From: Syntrophaceae bacterium
Lineage (GTDB): Bacteria > Desulfobacterota > SM23-61
Length of the DNA: 5,916 nucleotides
Direction of reading: 5' to 3'
Assembly (NCBI GenBank): GCA_003154025.1
Contig: PMCE01000516.1
Coordinates: 9,876 to 15,791, forward strand
Shown: piece by piece, positions 5,473-5,916 of the stretch
How the letters are laid out: every line of letters starts with the position of its first letter
Numbering within the stretch: the first letter of the stretch is position 1
Translations under genes and position numbers: made by a program
The notes under the pieces: model-generated
Databases searched by the model: none
What the model was told of the DNA's origin: nothing
Seen by the model: the letters and a program-made list of their open reading frames with translations, nothing else

Positions 5473-5916
5473 TCATCCCTCCAGAATAAACTTGTCCCGC
5501 GTGTGCTTGGCCAGCTTCTTCGGGTCGGGAAGGTAGGGGACTCCGGGGACGGAGGAGGGTTTGAAGACCCTTTCTTTCCCCGGGAACTCAATCGTGGGGG
5601 TGGTGATGTCTTCCTTGATGAACTGCGATGAGGCCCCCACGTCGCTGGGGTAAACGATATTCTCCAGGGTGGCCAGCTCCACGCTGATCCCCACCGCGAG
5701 CGAACTCTCCAGCATTCCTCCGATCCAGGCCGGGATCCCGTTGTCCCGGGCAAGATTGTGAATTTCCAGGGAAGCCTGCAACCCTCCGACTCTTCCGTGC
5801 TTGATGTTGATATAACGGCAGGATTTCAGCTCAATGGCCAGACGCAGGTCCCGGACGCTCTTGATGGACTCGTCCAGGCAGATGGGCGTCTGGAGCTGGG
5901 CCTGCAGTTTGGCATG
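5473..5916 (-). CDS. Enolase-superfamily enzyme, MenC / N-succinylamino acid racemase-like (5'-truncated by window edge)
   Basis: The C-terminal 147 residues of a TIM-barrel enzyme usually about 370 long; the frame is open to the window edge, so the start and the first two metal ligands are missing. Visible catalytic parts, numbered from the edge: TPICLDES at 10-17, whose Asp15 (codon 5872-5874) matches the third Mg2+ ligand; INIKHGRVGG at 36-45, whose Lys39 (codon 5800-5802) matches the second catalytic lysine, with Arg42 three residues on; and GIPAWIGGMLES, the family's substrate-proximal loop. Members make o-succinylbenzoate for menaquinone, racemise N-acyl amino acids, or both. The GGMLES motif argues against a dipeptide epimerase, which typically ends in a DxD motif. 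The Arg after Lys is a mark of the NSAR/OSBS subfamily. The TTG at 5781 is internal, not the start. It converges on the transporter and is transcribed separately; a link to peptide or N-acyl amino acid use is speculative. Confidence 0.88.
   Translation of the reverse strand, partial: HAKLQAQLQTPICLDESIKSVRDLRLAIELKSCRYINIKHGRVGGLQASLEIHNLARDNGIPAWIGGMLESSLAVGISVELATLENIVYPSDVGASSQFIKEDITTPTIEFPGKERVFKPSSVPGVPYLPDPKKLAKHTRDKFILEG

Noticed and set aside
5473..5781. TTG at 5781 as the start of a short 102-residue protein
   Set aside because: The frame continues unbroken to the window edge and the added residues contain the conserved LDES and INIK motifs, so the gene is a truncated longer enzyme.
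1..5916. tRNA, rRNA, insertion sequence, attachment site or riboswitch
   Set aside because: No cloverleaf, rRNA segment, transposase motif, terminal inverted repeats or known riboswitch core was visible on either strand by reading.

Overview
The window holds most of a peptide/nickel-type (Dpp/Opp/Gsi family) ABC import cluster on the + strand, followed by the 3' end of an unrelated enzyme gene arriving convergently on the - strand. The genome is GC-rich and Gram-negative in style: the solute-binding protein is exported by a twin-arginine signal, and ordinary Shine-Dalgarno starts are used where visible. Non-coding spacers carry degenerate short-period repeats of a kind I associate from memory with Desulfobacterota (former Deltaproteobacteria) and similar environmental genomes. 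That lineage guess is an inference, not something the sequence proves.

Layout: 1-410 is the C-terminal end of a DppD-type ATPase, cut by the window edge. 411-636 is a purine-rich spacer built largely of heptameric tandem repeats. 637-1626 is a complete DppF-type ATPase. 1627-1890 is a second repeat-bearing spacer with 9-mer and 6-mer arrays, ending in a strong ribosome binding site. 1891-3462 is a Tat-exported family 5 solute-binding protein. 3463-3550 is a spacer that can fold almost end to end into one bulged hairpin. 3551-4534 is a DppB-type permease and 4548-5390 a DppC-type permease. 5391-5472 is a convergent spacer with heptads in inverted orientation. 5473-5916 (-) is the C-terminal part of an enolase-superfamily enzyme of the MenC / N-succinylamino acid racemase type.

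Together the five + strand genes encode all the parts of one importer: binding protein, two different permeases and two different ATPases. The order is D-F-A-B-C rather than the familiar A-B-C-D-F, and two large repeat-filled gaps interrupt it. The transported substrate cannot be read from the sequence; peptides are the default for the family. The neighbouring racemase-like gene hints at N-acyl amino acid or peptide metabolism, but it lies on the opposite strand and is not part of the operon.

I found no clearly novel system. The protein genes are ordinary members of well-known families. The points most worth a second look are the several spacers built from short-period repeats, the hairpin between the binding-protein and permease genes combined with a permease start that lacks a Shine-Dalgarno sequence, and the identical four-cysteine motif in both ATPases.
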